Source: Hyphomicrobiales bacterium
Lineage (GTDB): Bacteria; Pseudomonadota; Alphaproteobacteria; Rhizobiales; Rhizobiaceae
Reading direction: 5' to 3'
NCBI GenBank assembly: GCA_900471525.1
Contig: UCEZ01000019.1
Location: 62,001 to 126,000 of the forward strand
DNA: 64,000 nt
The first letter of the stretch is position 1. Each line of letters opens with the position of its first letter. Positions 32,249 through 41,935 of the stretch are shown here, in pieces. The translations under genes were made by a program, and so were the position numbers. The notes below the pieces were generated by a model that worked only from the letters and a program-made list of their open reading frames with translations, did not search any database and was not told where the DNA came from.

Positions 32249-33253
32249 ATGAACAAGCCACTGACCAAAAAGCGATCTCTCGTCTTCTTTCTCGTGCCGA
32301 ACTTTTCCATGCTGCCGTTTTCAGCAGCGATCGAAACGCTCCGCATAGCCAATCGCATGCTTGGCTATGAAGCCTATACATGGCGCCTGGCCTCGACCGA
32401 CGGTACCCAGGTTCTGTCATCAAGCGGGATCGGACTGGAGGTCAACACCTCGCTCGCCGACGAGCGCAAGTTTCTCGGTGGCGAGAACCGCCCGTCGATG
32501 GTGCTGGTCTGTTCCGGCATCTATGTCGAGGATTTCAACAACAAGTCCGTCAATGCCTGGCTGCGCGAAGTCTACAATCGCGGCGTCTCTGTCGGCAGCC
32601 TCTGTACGGGCGCCCATGTGCTGGCGTCTGCCGGTCTGCTGACGGGTAAGCGCTGCGCGATCCACTGGGAAAACCTGCCCGGCTTTGCCGAGAGCTTCCC
32701 GCAGGTCGATGTCTATGCCGACCTCTATGAAATCGACAGCAACATCTACACCTGCGCCGGCGGCACCGCCTCGCTCGACATGATGCTGAACCTGATCGAC
32801 CAGGATTTCGGCGAGAACCTCGTCAACCGCGTCTGCGAACAGGCACTCACCGACCGCGTACGCGGGCCGCACGACCGCCAGCGCCTGCCGCTGCGTGCCC
32901 GTCTCGGCGTGCAGAACGCCAAGGTCCTGTCGATCATCGAACTGATGGAAGGCAACCTCTCGGAGCCGCTATCGCTTCTGGAAATCGCCGATAGTGCCGG
33001 CCTTTCGCGTCGCCAGATCGAGCGCCTGTTCCGCCAGGAGATGGGCCGGTCGCCTGCCCGCTATTATCTGGAGATCCGGCTTGACCGCGCTCGCCATCTG
33101 CTCGTCCAATCGGCGATGCCGGTGGTCGAAGTGGCTGTTGCCTGCGGTTTCGTTTCTGCCTCGCATTTTTCCAAGTGTTATCGCGAACTCTACAACCGTT
33201 CGCCCCAACAAGAACGCGCAGAACGCAAGCTGACGCTGCAGGCTGCGCGGTAA
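32249..33253 (+). CDS. GbdR-like AraC-family regulator with DJ-1/PfpI N-terminal domain
   Basis: A 334-residue regulator of the GlxA/GbdR group. Residues 10-180 form a DJ-1/PfpI-like ligand domain (FFLVPNFSMLPFSAAIETLR, then GSLCTGAHVLASAGLLTGK, with the nucleophile-elbow Cys in SLCTG). The C-terminal AraC domain has two helix-turn-helix units (LLEIADSAGLSRRQIERLF and VVEVAVACGFVSASHFSKCY). GbdR of Pseudomonas activates glycine betaine and dimethylglycine catabolism, so control of the betaine genes in this window is likely. The ATG at 32249 is chosen because the 27 codons before it have weak codon bias; ATG 32168 is the alternative. Confidence 0.83.
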   Translation: MNKPLTKKRSLVFFLVPNFSMLPFSAAIETLRIANRMLGYEAYTWRLASTDGTQVLSSSGIGLEVNTSLADERKFLGGENRPSMVLVCSGIYVEDFNNKSVNAWLREVYNRGVSVGSLCTGAHVLASAGLLTGKRCAIHWENLPGFAESFPQVDVYADLYEIDSNIYTCAGGTASLDMMLNLIDQDFGENLVNRVCEQALTDRVRGPHDRQRLPLRARLGVQNAKVLSIIELMEGNLSEPLSLLEIADSAGLSRRQIERLFRQEMGRSPARYYLEIRLDRARHLLVQSAMPVVEVAVACGFVSASHFSKCYRELYNRSPQQERAERKLTLQAAR

Positions 33254-33281
33254 ATCAGATCATTCGGTTAGAGGCTGCAGT

Positions 33282-33305
33282 GCGGCGACAATATCTTGTC
33301 GCCGC
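33282..33305. terminator. Bidirectional hairpin between convergent genes
   Basis: GCGGCGACAA and TTGTCGCCGC form a perfect 10-bp stem with loop TATC between the GbdR-like gene and the convergent GGDEF gene. No T run is present on either strand. Confidence 0.55.
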
Positions 33306-33314
33306 CGTACTCCA

Positions 33315-34643
33315 TCACGACGCCAGGGATTTGAGCAGCGTCAATTCCGACACGATCCGGTTCCGGCCGTCATATTTCGCCATGTAAAGAAACTGGTCGG
33401 CGGCGTTCAGGTAGTTCTCGAAGGATTCGAGACTTTCGATCGTTGCGAGGCCGATCGACACGGTAACCGACAACTCTTCGTCGTCGGCGGTCACTTTTGC
33501 CCGGGCGAGGTCAAGCCGCAGGGTTTCGCAAAAGTCGTTGGCGGCGGCCACATCGAGCCCGTTGAAGAGCACGCCGAACTCTTCGCCGCCAAGGCGGGCA
33601 AGCAGATGCTCCTCGCCAACCAGCGCACGCAGGCGATTTGCAACGGCTTTCAGCACGAGGTCACCGACCTCGTGGCCGTAGGTGTCGTTCAGACGCTTGA
33701 AATGGTCGATGTCGAGAATGGCAATGGAGGTCGTTCCACCCCGCCGCAAGCATTGCTCGACAAGTCGCGGCCCGTGCTGGAAGAAATAGCGCCTGTTGTA
33801 GATATCGGTGAGATAGTCACGCGCAGCAATCCCGTGCAGCGCCTGGATGCGTTTCTGGATGCTTGCCACCTGAAACACGCGGCTGTTGAACTCCTCCACC
33901 AGGAACGGCTTCTGGATGAACTCCGTACCACCGCTTTGAAGGAACCGCGCCGCATGCTGGCGGTCGGCGGTGGCGGCGAGCGCAATCACGCTCAGCGCAT
34001 CCTCGCCGTGACGCTGGCGGATTTCGGCAAGCAGCGTATAGGCGGACATGTCGGAAAGCGCGACATCGGTGATGACCAGATCAAAGCCGTCGCTGGCGTC
34101 CAGCATATGCAGGGCCTCGGCTCCTCCCCCCGCCTGCGTGACATGAAATTGCTGCTGCCGGAGAAGACCGAGCAATTCCGCACGCGACGTCGGATCGGAA
34201 TCGACAAGAAGCACATTCGTTCTGACATTCGTCAGCGCGCGATCGACGACGGAGATCACATGGCTGATGGAATCCGGCTGGCTCTTGATGACGCAATCGA
34301 CGACATTGCGGGAAAGGATGTCCTCGCGCGTTCTGCTGTTGAAAGAACCGGTGAAGACGATGGCGGCGATGTTCTGCGAAATCACATAGTCGAGCGCTTC
34401 GCAGTTCGGTGCATCCGGCAGATTGAGATCGAGAACCGCCACGGAGAACTCACCGCCAGCGGTTTCTACCGCGCCTCGAAGCGCCGTCAGAGAGGAGCAA
34501 TGCGTGACATCGACGCCATGCGCGGTCTCCAAACCATGCCGCAGGACCGTCGCAAACATGCGGGAATCCTCAACGAGAAGCATTCGTTTGCCCGAATGCT
34601 TCTGTATATGGTTTCCCCGCGCCGGCGCCCTGCGAAAGCTCAC
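33315..34643 (-). CDS. PleD-like response regulator: two receiver domains and a GGDEF diguanylate cyclase
   Basis: A 442-residue protein. The first receiver has Asp in AVLDLNLPD, the second in VITDVALSDMS, and the GGDEF domain begins near residue 275 with DYLTDIYNRRYF, DIDHFKRLNDTYGHEVGD and the active site RLGGEEF. The upstream RxxD inhibitory site is not visible. It should make cyclic di-GMP when phosphorylated. The frame opens at GTG 34643 after GGGA; an internal ATG at 34583 would remove only 20 residues. It lies downstream of, and is architecturally a longer version of, the neighbouring double-receiver protein. Confidence 0.9.
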   Translation of the reverse strand: MSFRRAPARGNHIQKHSGKRMLLVEDSRMFATVLRHGLETAHGVDVTHCSSLTALRGAVETAGGEFSVAVLDLNLPDAPNCEALDYVISQNIAAIVFTGSFNSRTREDILSRNVVDCVIKSQPDSISHVISVVDRALTNVRTNVLLVDSDPTSRAELLGLLRQQQFHVTQAGGGAEALHMLDASDGFDLVITDVALSDMSAYTLLAEIRQRHGEDALSVIALAATADRQHAARFLQSGGTEFIQKPFLVEEFNSRVFQVASIQKRIQALHGIAARDYLTDIYNRRYFFQHGPRLVEQCLRRGGTTSIAILDIDHFKRLNDTYGHEVGDLVLKAVANRLRALVGEEHLLARLGGEEFGVLFNGLDVAAANDFCETLRLDLARAKVTADDEELSVTVSIGLATIESLESFENYLNAADQFLYMAKYDGRNRIVSELTLLKSLAS

Positions 34644-34896
34644 GTTTCGTCAATCCCGTAGTGAGCCGCAGGCGTTTCCTGTACCGAACGCTGGCTCTCA
34701 GACATTATCTTTATGCGGATAGTTGCCCTGATCGAAGCAGAGCAAGACCCATTGTTCCCGTCAGTGCATTCAACCGGCATGCGCTTGCAATTTGGTTAAA
34801 TCATCAGGTCGAATGACTTAGAAATGGTGCCGTAGACACAAAATTGTCACAATTTCGAGCATCGCACCGTCTAAATTAGCAAGAACGCCTGCAGTC

Positions 34897-35730
34897 TCAT
34901 GCTTTTTTTGCGATTTTTGCACCCAAAGTCTGAATTTTGGTCAGCGTGTCGAGATTCTGGTTCACGCGGCAGTAAAACTCTTCATTGACGAAGGGGCGCA
35001 GCATGAAGTCGTTACCGCCCGCCTTCAGGAACCGCGCAGACAGAAGCCGGTTGGCCGAGGACGACACACCAATGATGCGCAACTGATGCGGACCATAGGC
35101 ACCACGGATGCGGCGGGTCAGTTCGAAACCGTCGATATCAGGCATATTGTAGTCGGTGATCACCAGGCCGATATCCGGATGCTTCTTCAACAGATCAAGC
35201 GCCGCGGCCCCGCTTTCAGCTGAACTGGTGCGGAAATTGTAGCGCTTCAGCTGTGTCGTCAGCAGCGCGCGCGCCGTCGGACTATCGTCAACGATCAATA
35301 CGTGGTGCCGGTGGTTGGTGAGGAACCGGCAAACTGATTCAGCCAGCATGTCGACGGCGAAAACGCTGTCCTTGATGACATAGTCGACAATGTCTTTGGA
35401 GAGGATCGTTTCGCGCGTGCTCTCCTGGAAAGTGCCCGTGAAGACGATCGTCGGCACGCTCATATCGATGAGATAGGACAATGCCTCGCCATTCTCGGCA
35501 CCGGGAAGATTGATATTGGAAATAGCAAGCGTTGCCGGGAAGGACGCATTCTCGACCGAGAATTGCAGATCGTCATAGTCGCGGCAGACGATCACGTCGA
35601 TGTCGAGAAGTTCCTTGAGCCTCTTGGAGACCATGGCGGAGAAGAGATTGGAATCTTCGGCAAGCACAATGCGATGCTGCTGCAAGGATTCACCGGAATA
35701 GTACATTCCGGACACGCCGAAAAATGACAT
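34897..35730 (-). CDS. Double-receiver protein without output domain
   Basis: A 277-residue protein made of two receiver domains only. The first receiver begins HRIVLAEDSNLF, but its phospho-acceptor position is Asn72 (ISNINLPG) instead of Asp. The second keeps Asp in VITDYNMPDIDG and the conserved Lys region. The layout, including VFTGTF with an ETILSKDIVDYVIK stretch, parallels the first two domains of the GGDEF protein 250 bases downstream. It probably acts through protein contacts. The ATG at 35730 has a weak ribosome site; the frame opens 12 codons earlier. Confidence 0.85.
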   Translation of the reverse strand: MSFFGVSGMYYSGESLQQHRIVLAEDSNLFSAMVSKRLKELLDIDVIVCRDYDDLQFSVENASFPATLAISNINLPGAENGEALSYLIDMSVPTIVFTGTFQESTRETILSKDIVDYVIKDSVFAVDMLAESVCRFLTNHRHHVLIVDDSPTARALLTTQLKRYNFRTSSAESGAAALDLLKKHPDIGLVITDYNMPDIDGFELTRRIRGAYGPHQLRIIGVSSSANRLLSARFLKAGGNDFMLRPFVNEEFYCRVNQNLDTLTKIQTLGAKIAKKA

Positions 35731-35860
35731 AGATCGCCTATCTGAAAAGATTGTCCCCGAGGCCAAGCTACGCAGAAAGGTTTTCGCAGTCGTTAATTAC
35801 CTGCTGAAATAAGAACTCGTTTTAAGGCAAAAGAAAAAGCGGAAATCCGGGCAGGATACG

Positions 35861-35889
35861 AAACAGCGCGAGCGAAAGCCGCGCTGTTT
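35861..35889. terminator. Hairpin downstream of the small secreted protein gene
   Basis: AAACAGCGCG and CGCGCTGTTT pair perfectly around a 9-base loop, 37 bases past the stop of the 87-residue gene on the minus strand. A T-rich flank is present on both sides. Confidence 0.6.
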
Positions 35890-35926
35890 TATCCTCAAAG
35901 CTATCGTATCTCCCAGGCGCCGTGCT

Positions 35927-36190
35927 TTACTTGACGACGGCCGAACCGTTGACAATCTCGATGGTTTCATCGCCTTGCAAACCAATGCGGTCGCCGCTGG
36001 GCGTCGTGATGAAACAGCCGCTGGGGCAGATCGATTCCGTACTGCCGGCACTGATTGCCACTTCCATGCGACTTTCGCCTTCGACGACAACGAGCACTGT
36101 CGCCTCGCCATCCTTGTTGGTCACGGTGGCGGACCATGCCGGAAGAGCCGTGATGACAGTCAAAACACATGCACTTACGAATGTTTTCAT
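35927..36190 (-). CDS. Small secreted hypothetical protein
   Basis: An 87-residue protein with a clear signal peptide (MKTFVSACVLTVITALPAWS, cleavage after ~20). The mature part of about 67 residues is beta-rich, with two cysteines in ICPSGC that could pair. The ATG at 36190 is chosen over earlier in-frame starts because it begins the signal peptide. Family not recognised; periplasmic location is predicted. Confidence 0.7.
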   Translation of the reverse strand: MKTFVSACVLTVITALPAWSATVTNKDGEATVLVVVEGESRMEVAISAGSTESICPSGCFITTPSGDRIGLQGDETIEIVNGSAVVK

Positions 36191-36439
36191 TGCCCGCCAG
36201 CGCCCCAGCGCCGCCCCTTTTGGCGTCTCGTGGGTCCAGGCGATATACCTGAACAGACAAGACGCTTCTTCACCCCGTGTCAGACTACCGCACGCCAGAA
36301 GAATTGCATGATAAATATTACGGGTCGGCTGAATAGGGGCTGAATGATCAGGATAGCGGGCGTTCATCTGCTTCACGCCTGGTAGCTATCCAAATGAAGC
36401 AGCGCAGTCTCGCGTATGAAGCAGTTCGGAAGATCGGCA

Positions 36440-36476
36440 AAAAAAAGGCGCATCCGCTCAATTGAGCTGATGCGCC
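36440..36476 (-). terminator. Intrinsic terminator of the FAD/GcvT enzyme gene
   Basis: Read on the minus strand, GGCGCATC..GCTCAATTGAGC..GATGCGCC forms a long stem with one mismatched pair and is followed by a run of T residues, 30 bases after the stop codon. Confidence 0.88.
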
Positions 36477-36505
36477 AGATTTAATTGCAACGGATCCTAT
36501 GCCGA

Positions 36506-39067
36506 TCAGCTCTTCGGTTTGAGGTTCTCCGGGTCGTAAAGCGGCTTGTAGCCGATGCCGACGACTTCGACCGGATAGGTCTCGGCAAAATACTCGACAT
36601 TCAGCTTGCGGCCTTCCTGGCAGTAGGCCCAGGGCAGATAGGCCAGCGCGATGTTCTTGCCGATGGTTGGGCCAAAGGCGACCGAGGTCGTGTAGGAGCG
36701 GCGGCCGAGTTCGTCGATCAGCACCTCACCCGTTTCCGGATCCATGACCGGCATGGAGCCGACCGGATAACGCTTCACACCTTGCTTGTCGGTGTTCTCG
36801 GTCATGACCAGCGTGCAGAGCATTGCAGGCTGATGGTCGCGCGCCTTGTATTCCAGATGCTTTACCTTGCCACGGAAGTCGGCTTCCTTGACTTTCGGGC
36901 GGGCGAGGTCCGCTTCGATGAGGTTGTACTGGGTCAAGAGGTCGGCGTTCTGGAGGCGCAGGCTCTTTTCCATGCGGCGCGAGTTGGCGTAGGTTTCGAC
37001 ACCGAAGGCCATGACGCCCGTGGAGCGCATTGTATCCCAGACGGCGAGACCATCCTCGTACTTCATGTGCAGTTCCCACCCCTGCTCGCCGACATAGGAG
37101 ATGCGGAATGCGGTAACCGGCTTGCCGCCGATTTCGATCTGCTTGATCGCGGCAAAGGCGAAGTTTTCGGGATCGAGGCCAGCCGGATCGGCGACGACCT
37201 TCTTCAGCGTCTCACGGGCATTGGGACCCCAGATGCCGATGGTGATGTACTTCTCGGTGACGTCGGTGATGGTGACGTCGAGGCCCCGGTCCTCTGCGAC
37301 GCGGCGCATGTAGTGGAAGTCGCGTGGACCGGCATCGGCACCGTTGATCAGCCGGCAACGGTCTGCCATGCGGATGACGGTGAAGTCGGCGCGCACCATG
37401 CCCTCGTCATCGAGGAAGTGGGTGTAGATGCCCTTGCCGATATTGCCATCGCCGCCGATCTTGGCGGCGCAGAGCCATTCGAGAAGCTCGACATGGTCCG
37501 GTCCTTCGATGTCCACCATGTGGAAATGCGAGAGGTTGACGATGCCGCAATCCTCGCTCATCGCCAGATGTTCGGCATTGGAGACGCGCCAGAAATGGCG
37601 ATTGTCCCACTCGTTCTCGCGCACCGGAACCTTGTCGCCGTATTTTTCGAGCAGGTGCTCGTTGGCCTTGTAGCCGTGTGCACGCTCCCAGCCGCCGAGT
37701 TCCATGAAGTAACCGCCGAGCTCCTTTTCGCGCTCGTGGAAGGGCGAGCGCTTGACGCCGCGGCCGGAGGCATAGGGTTCGCGGGTATGCACGGCCGGGA
37801 AGTAGATCTTCTGGGCGGCCTCGTAGCTGCGGCCCTCGATGAACTCTTCCGTCAGCTGGTGCGGGTAGAAGCGGGCATAATCGATGCTGTTGTGATCGAT
37901 CTCGGTGCGACCGTCCGTCATCCAGTCGGCGATCAGCTTGCCGTAGCCCGGGCCGTCCTTCACCCAGATGGCGACGCAATACCACAGGCCGCGCACCTTC
38001 TGGCTCTCGCCGCAGGACGGGCCGCCGGCGGCGGATACCTGAAGCAGGCCGTTGAAGGAATGACCTTCGTTATAGCCGAGTTCGCCGAGGATCGGCGTCA
38101 GTTCCATCGCCTTTTCGAGCGGCTCGAGGATCTGCTCCATGTCGAGGTCGCGCTGCGAGGGCGACAGGCGCGCCTCATGCTTTTCAAGGATGTCGCGCGG
38201 ATGGCAGAGGCGCGGGTTGGTCTGCTCGTAGTAACCCCACTCGATCTGGCCGCCTTCGGTGGTCTTCGGGTCGCCCGTGTCGCGCATATAGGCGGAGTTG
38301 CCCTGGTCGCGCAGCAGCGGGAAGCCGATTTCCTTGCCGGTGCCTTCGAATTCGTTATACGGGCCGAAGAAGGTGAGCGGGTGATCGACCGGCATGACCG
38401 GCAGGTCCTCGCCGACCATTTCGGCGATCAGGCGGCCCCAAATGCCGGCGCAGACGATGACATGGTCGGCCATGATCGTGCCGCGATGCGTGACGACGCC
38501 CTTGATGCGGCCGCCCTCGACAATCAGCGACTGGGCCGGCGTATTGCCGTAGACTTGGAGCTTGCCGGATTTTTCGGCAGCGTCGACCAGTTTGCCGGCA
38601 ACGGTCTGCGAACGCGGAATGACGAGGCCGGCGTCGGGGTCGAACATGCCGCCCATCACCTGATCTTCCTCGATCAGCGGGAACTTCTCTTTGATTTCCG
38701 CAGGCGACACATAGTGCGCGCGGGTGCCAAAAGCCTTGGCGGAGGAAAGCTTGCGCTTGATCTCTTCCATCCAGGTGTCGTCGCCGGTGCGAGCGACTTC
38801 GAGACCGCCGATCCGGGCGTAATGGCCCATCTTCTCGTAGAAATCGATCGAATACTGGGTGGTCCAGACCGAGAAGAAATCGTGGCTGGTCGTGTAGCAG
38901 AAGTCGGACGCATGCGCCGTCGAGCCGATGTCGGTCGGAATGCCGGACTTGTCGATGCCGACGATGTCGTCCCATCCGCGCTCGATCAGGTGATGAGCGA
39001 TCGAGGCGCCGACGATACCGCCCAGCCCGATGATTACGACCTTCGCCTTTTGAGGAAATTCTGCCAT
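36506..39067 (-). CDS. Dimethylglycine/sarcosine dehydrogenase-type FAD oxidase-GcvT fusion
   Basis: An 853-residue cytoplasmic enzyme. Residues 9-40 form the FAD Rossmann motif (VVIIGLGGIVGASIAHHLIE), and GSTAHASDF near 48 holds the His that carries covalent FAD in relatives. A DAO domain fills the first 430 residues and a GcvT/aminomethyltransferase domain about 440-840 (GIWGPNARETLKKV, SYVGEQGWELHM). Such proteins oxidise dimethylglycine or sarcosine and hand the one-carbon unit to tetrahydrofolate. It is a single-gene unit ending at a strong terminator. Dimethylglycine is favoured because both Bmt and the corrinoid route would produce it; sarcosine is an alternative. Confidence 0.88.
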   Translation of the reverse strand: MAEFPQKAKVVIIGLGGIVGASIAHHLIERGWDDIVGIDKSGIPTDIGSTAHASDFCYTTSHDFFSVWTTQYSIDFYEKMGHYARIGGLEVARTGDDTWMEEIKRKLSSAKAFGTRAHYVSPAEIKEKFPLIEEDQVMGGMFDPDAGLVIPRSQTVAGKLVDAAEKSGKLQVYGNTPAQSLIVEGGRIKGVVTHRGTIMADHVIVCAGIWGRLIAEMVGEDLPVMPVDHPLTFFGPYNEFEGTGKEIGFPLLRDQGNSAYMRDTGDPKTTEGGQIEWGYYEQTNPRLCHPRDILEKHEARLSPSQRDLDMEQILEPLEKAMELTPILGELGYNEGHSFNGLLQVSAAGGPSCGESQKVRGLWYCVAIWVKDGPGYGKLIADWMTDGRTEIDHNSIDYARFYPHQLTEEFIEGRSYEAAQKIYFPAVHTREPYASGRGVKRSPFHEREKELGGYFMELGGWERAHGYKANEHLLEKYGDKVPVRENEWDNRHFWRVSNAEHLAMSEDCGIVNLSHFHMVDIEGPDHVELLEWLCAAKIGGDGNIGKGIYTHFLDDEGMVRADFTVIRMADRCRLINGADAGPRDFHYMRRVAEDRGLDVTITDVTEKYITIGIWGPNARETLKKVVADPAGLDPENFAFAAIKQIEIGGKPVTAFRISYVGEQGWELHMKYEDGLAVWDTMRSTGVMAFGVETYANSRRMEKSLRLQNADLLTQYNLIEADLARPKVKEADFRGKVKHLEYKARDHQPAMLCTLVMTENTDKQGVKRYPVGSMPVMDPETGEVLIDELGRRSYTTSVAFGPTIGKNIALAYLPWAYCQEGRKLNVEYFAETYPVEVVGIGYKPLYDPENLKPKS

Positions 39068-39253
39068 TGCGTGCGACCCTGATTGAAGACTGGAAGTCGA
39101 TTTCTAAGGCTTGCGCCGTCGAGAGTAGAGCCTGTCTACGACATAATCATCATGCTGCACGACCAGAGCCGCTCAGTCCATGGATTGGAACGGCCGTTGT
39201 TTCGCTGGAGCCTCCAGGTGGGCCTCAAACGCTCCCATGTAATCGGCATGCCT

Positions 39254-41788
39254 TCAGTCCTTCTCAGCTACCGCTTCGACGCTCACCCGGCGAGGCCGCC
39301 TCTGGCTGCCACCGCGCCTGACGATCTCGCCTGCGGGAGGCGGCTCCGTTTCGGCAACAGGCTCCGCTTCGTCCACCGGGGCTTCCGTATTTGCATCCGT
39401 TTCAGACCCGAGCGCAGGCTCCTCCGGTTCCAGTTCCTCCTTTGGAAAAGGCGCCCCCAGCCCCTCTTCCCGGAAGCGCTCGTAGATCGCCAGCCTGAGA
39501 TCGTTGCGCACACCGTTGCCGTTGACGATATCGGCAAGGTAGATTCGCAGCTCGAACGTCATGGTAGCCTCGCCAAAAGCGCTGAAGACGGCGAGCGGCT
39601 CGGGATTCTTCAGCACCAGAGGATGGGCGGCGGCGATCTGCAGAAGGGTCTCCATTACCTGGCGCGGCGCCGCATCGTAGCCGACCGTCACCGGAATGTC
39701 AGACCGGCCGAGCTTGTTGCGGTGTGTCCAGTTGCCGACGGAAGCGTTGATGAACAGCGAGTTCGGCACCATGATCGTCTGACGCTGGAACGTCTCGATC
39801 TCGGTCGCGCGAACCGAAATGCGCCGGACGAATCCTTCCGTCGTGCCGGTCACGACCCAGTCGCCCACCTTGAAAGGCCGCTCGACCAGCAAAATAAGCC
39901 CCGATACAAAGTTCGAGACGATGTTCTGCAGGCCGAAGCCGACACCGAGAGAAAGAGCACCGGCAACCAGCGCGAGATTCGACAGATCAAGCCCGGCGGC
40001 CGAAATGCCGATCAGCCCGGCAAGCCCCAGGCCCAGATAGCCGACGCCGGTCTTTACCGAGTTGCGAACGCCGGGGTCGATCCGGCTACGCGCCATTACA
40101 TTTCCGTCAAGCCAGCGCTGAAACCACCGGGTGACCACAAAGCCGACAGCAAACAACAATATTCCGGCGAAGATACCGACGATCGAGATGGTGATGCTGC
40201 CGACCCTGATCTCGGTGAAGATGCGGTAGGCCCATGCCTGGATGTCGGCGATCTGGAAACCCCACTGCAAAAGAATGAGGGGGATGAAAAACAGGATGAC
40301 CAGCGCGTAGATGCCAAGCCCCGCGATCAATCCTGCCTGGTCGAGCCCGATCTGCTCCATCCGGAAACGCTTTTCAAGGTAGCGCCCGACGACGGTATCG
40401 GCGAGCGCATTCTGCTTGGCAACGGCCTTGCCAGTCAGGATGCCGATATACATTGTCACCAGGATTGCGCCGGTCATGACGATCTGGGTCGCCACGAAAC
40501 GGGCAAGCCCGACATAGCCCGAAAGTCCGGCGATGATCAGCAACACACCGGTCAGCACAAAAAGGATCGAGACAGTCCGCGGCCAGGGCTTGCCTGGGCT
40601 ATCCAGCGGCTCGCCGGCGGGAACGATTGGCCTGATCAACGACATGGCCATGAGAATGACGCCAATGATGAACGAGGCGATCAGGCTTTTGACGACGGTC
40701 AACACGATCGGCGATCCCATCACCTCGCTGATCGTGCCGGCGAGGTAATCGAGGCCGTTGACCACCGTCATGGCAAAGATCGACCAGACCAGCAAACGTG
40801 CGCCGCGATCGGAAACCCGTACAAGGCGCCAGGCGCTCTGCCGGGGCGCGAGAACGGCGTTGGAGAGGGTCGAGACGAAGAGTAGAGCGACAGAGACCGC
40901 AAGGATGATCGAAACAATCGGCGCAATATCCGGCCGCAGCACGTTCAACGCCTGCAGGAAAAAATAGCTGGTGGCGGCAAAGACCCCCATCGCCAATGAC
41001 GGAATCATCGTTGACCAGAACGCGACGGAGAGCCGCGTAATATAGCCCGGCTCTTCATCAAGGATTGCACGGTCGATCAGCGGTGCGAACAACCGGCGAG
41101 TGCCGACGAGCAGAACAAGGGCCGCACAAAAGGAAAGGAACAAGGCGGAGAGCAGTTGCAGACGCTTGAAATTCCAGGCAAAGCTCAGCCAACTGCCAAC
41201 GTTGCGCATGAACGCCTGTCGCTCATGGTCGATCGCGACGATGGCATCCAAAACGGTATCGCGGTTGATGTCTGTATGTTTGAGCAGGGTGTTGCTGAAC
41301 AGGGCGCGCCGTGTCGCGGTAATACCGTTCGACAGTTTGGTTGCCTGGATGGACAGGTCTTCGGCGGTCCCCGTCACCGCGTTGATTTCACCGCGCTCGG
41401 CAAGGAGACGTTTGCGTTCCTGGGCAACGACATCGGATTCCGGGGGCGCGCCCTCTCCCGGCGGATCGCCCAGTTCTGCAAGGCGGGCCTTGATTTCGTC
41501 CAGGCGCGGCCGCGTCGCAACCGAGGTCGCGATGATCTGCTTGCCACTCGCATCGACTTCGACCTTCAATTCGGCGAGACGAACATCATCATCCTTTGCC
41601 TGTGCTACCAGATCCGCGAGCCGCGCCAGATTCTTCCGTGCCGTTTCCAACTGCTCGGCGGCCTGTGCCTGCGGACTTGCCACCGCCTGAGCCTGCTGCG
41701 GATTGGCAGCCGGCTGCTGAGCCACGACAGATCCGGACGCAGCAAAGATCCACACTAAGAGAAAGGCGGCAACGAGTTTCGGCATCAT
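39254..41788 (-). CDS. Large MscS-type mechanosensitive channel with DUF3772
   Basis: An 844-residue inner-membrane protein. A signal peptide (PKLVAAFLLVWIFAASGSVV) leads to a periplasmic coiled-coil DUF3772 domain (about 25-200), then about eleven membrane segments. The MscS pore helix and beta domain lie around residues 595-700 (SLGVGFGLQNIVSNFVSGLIL, ERPFKVGDWV, PNSLFINASVGNW). The last 110 residues are Glu/Pro-rich and end in a basic RRGGSQRRPRRVSVE patch. It should release solutes on osmotic downshock, relevant to a cell that accumulates betaine. The ATG at 41788 follows AAGGATAAGC. Confidence 0.88.
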   Translation of the reverse strand: MMPKLVAAFLLVWIFAASGSVVAQQPAANPQQAQAVASPQAQAAEQLETARKNLARLADLVAQAKDDDVRLAELKVEVDASGKQIIATSVATRPRLDEIKARLAELGDPPGEGAPPESDVVAQERKRLLAERGEINAVTGTAEDLSIQATKLSNGITATRRALFSNTLLKHTDINRDTVLDAIVAIDHERQAFMRNVGSWLSFAWNFKRLQLLSALFLSFCAALVLLVGTRRLFAPLIDRAILDEEPGYITRLSVAFWSTMIPSLAMGVFAATSYFFLQALNVLRPDIAPIVSIILAVSVALLFVSTLSNAVLAPRQSAWRLVRVSDRGARLLVWSIFAMTVVNGLDYLAGTISEVMGSPIVLTVVKSLIASFIIGVILMAMSLIRPIVPAGEPLDSPGKPWPRTVSILFVLTGVLLIIAGLSGYVGLARFVATQIVMTGAILVTMYIGILTGKAVAKQNALADTVVGRYLEKRFRMEQIGLDQAGLIAGLGIYALVILFFIPLILLQWGFQIADIQAWAYRIFTEIRVGSITISIVGIFAGILLFAVGFVVTRWFQRWLDGNVMARSRIDPGVRNSVKTGVGYLGLGLAGLIGISAAGLDLSNLALVAGALSLGVGFGLQNIVSNFVSGLILLVERPFKVGDWVVTGTTEGFVRRISVRATEIETFQRQTIMVPNSLFINASVGNWTHRNKLGRSDIPVTVGYDAAPRQVMETLLQIAAAHPLVLKNPEPLAVFSAFGEATMTFELRIYLADIVNGNGVRNDLRLAIYERFREEGLGAPFPKEELEPEEPALGSETDANTEAPVDEAEPVAETEPPPAGEIVRRGGSQRRPRRVSVEAVAEKD

Positions 41789-41935
41789 CGGCAATAGCTT
41801 ATCCTTTTCCGGCAGCCCGGCTGTCCAAAACAGAATCGGTGCGCGGCACAAACGGCGGAGGTTCCATAGGCCGGAGCCTTGCTGGATGCAAAACCCGATT
41901 TCCGGCCAATTGCCGTCCGCGGGGGCGCACTGACA

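Noticed and set aside
36485-39082. An 865-codon open frame on the plus strand, antisense to the FAD/GcvT enzyme
   Set aside because: It mirrors the full length of a clearly recognisable gene on the other strand, its translation shows no known domain, and long antisense frames are expected in GC-rich DNA with strong third-position bias.
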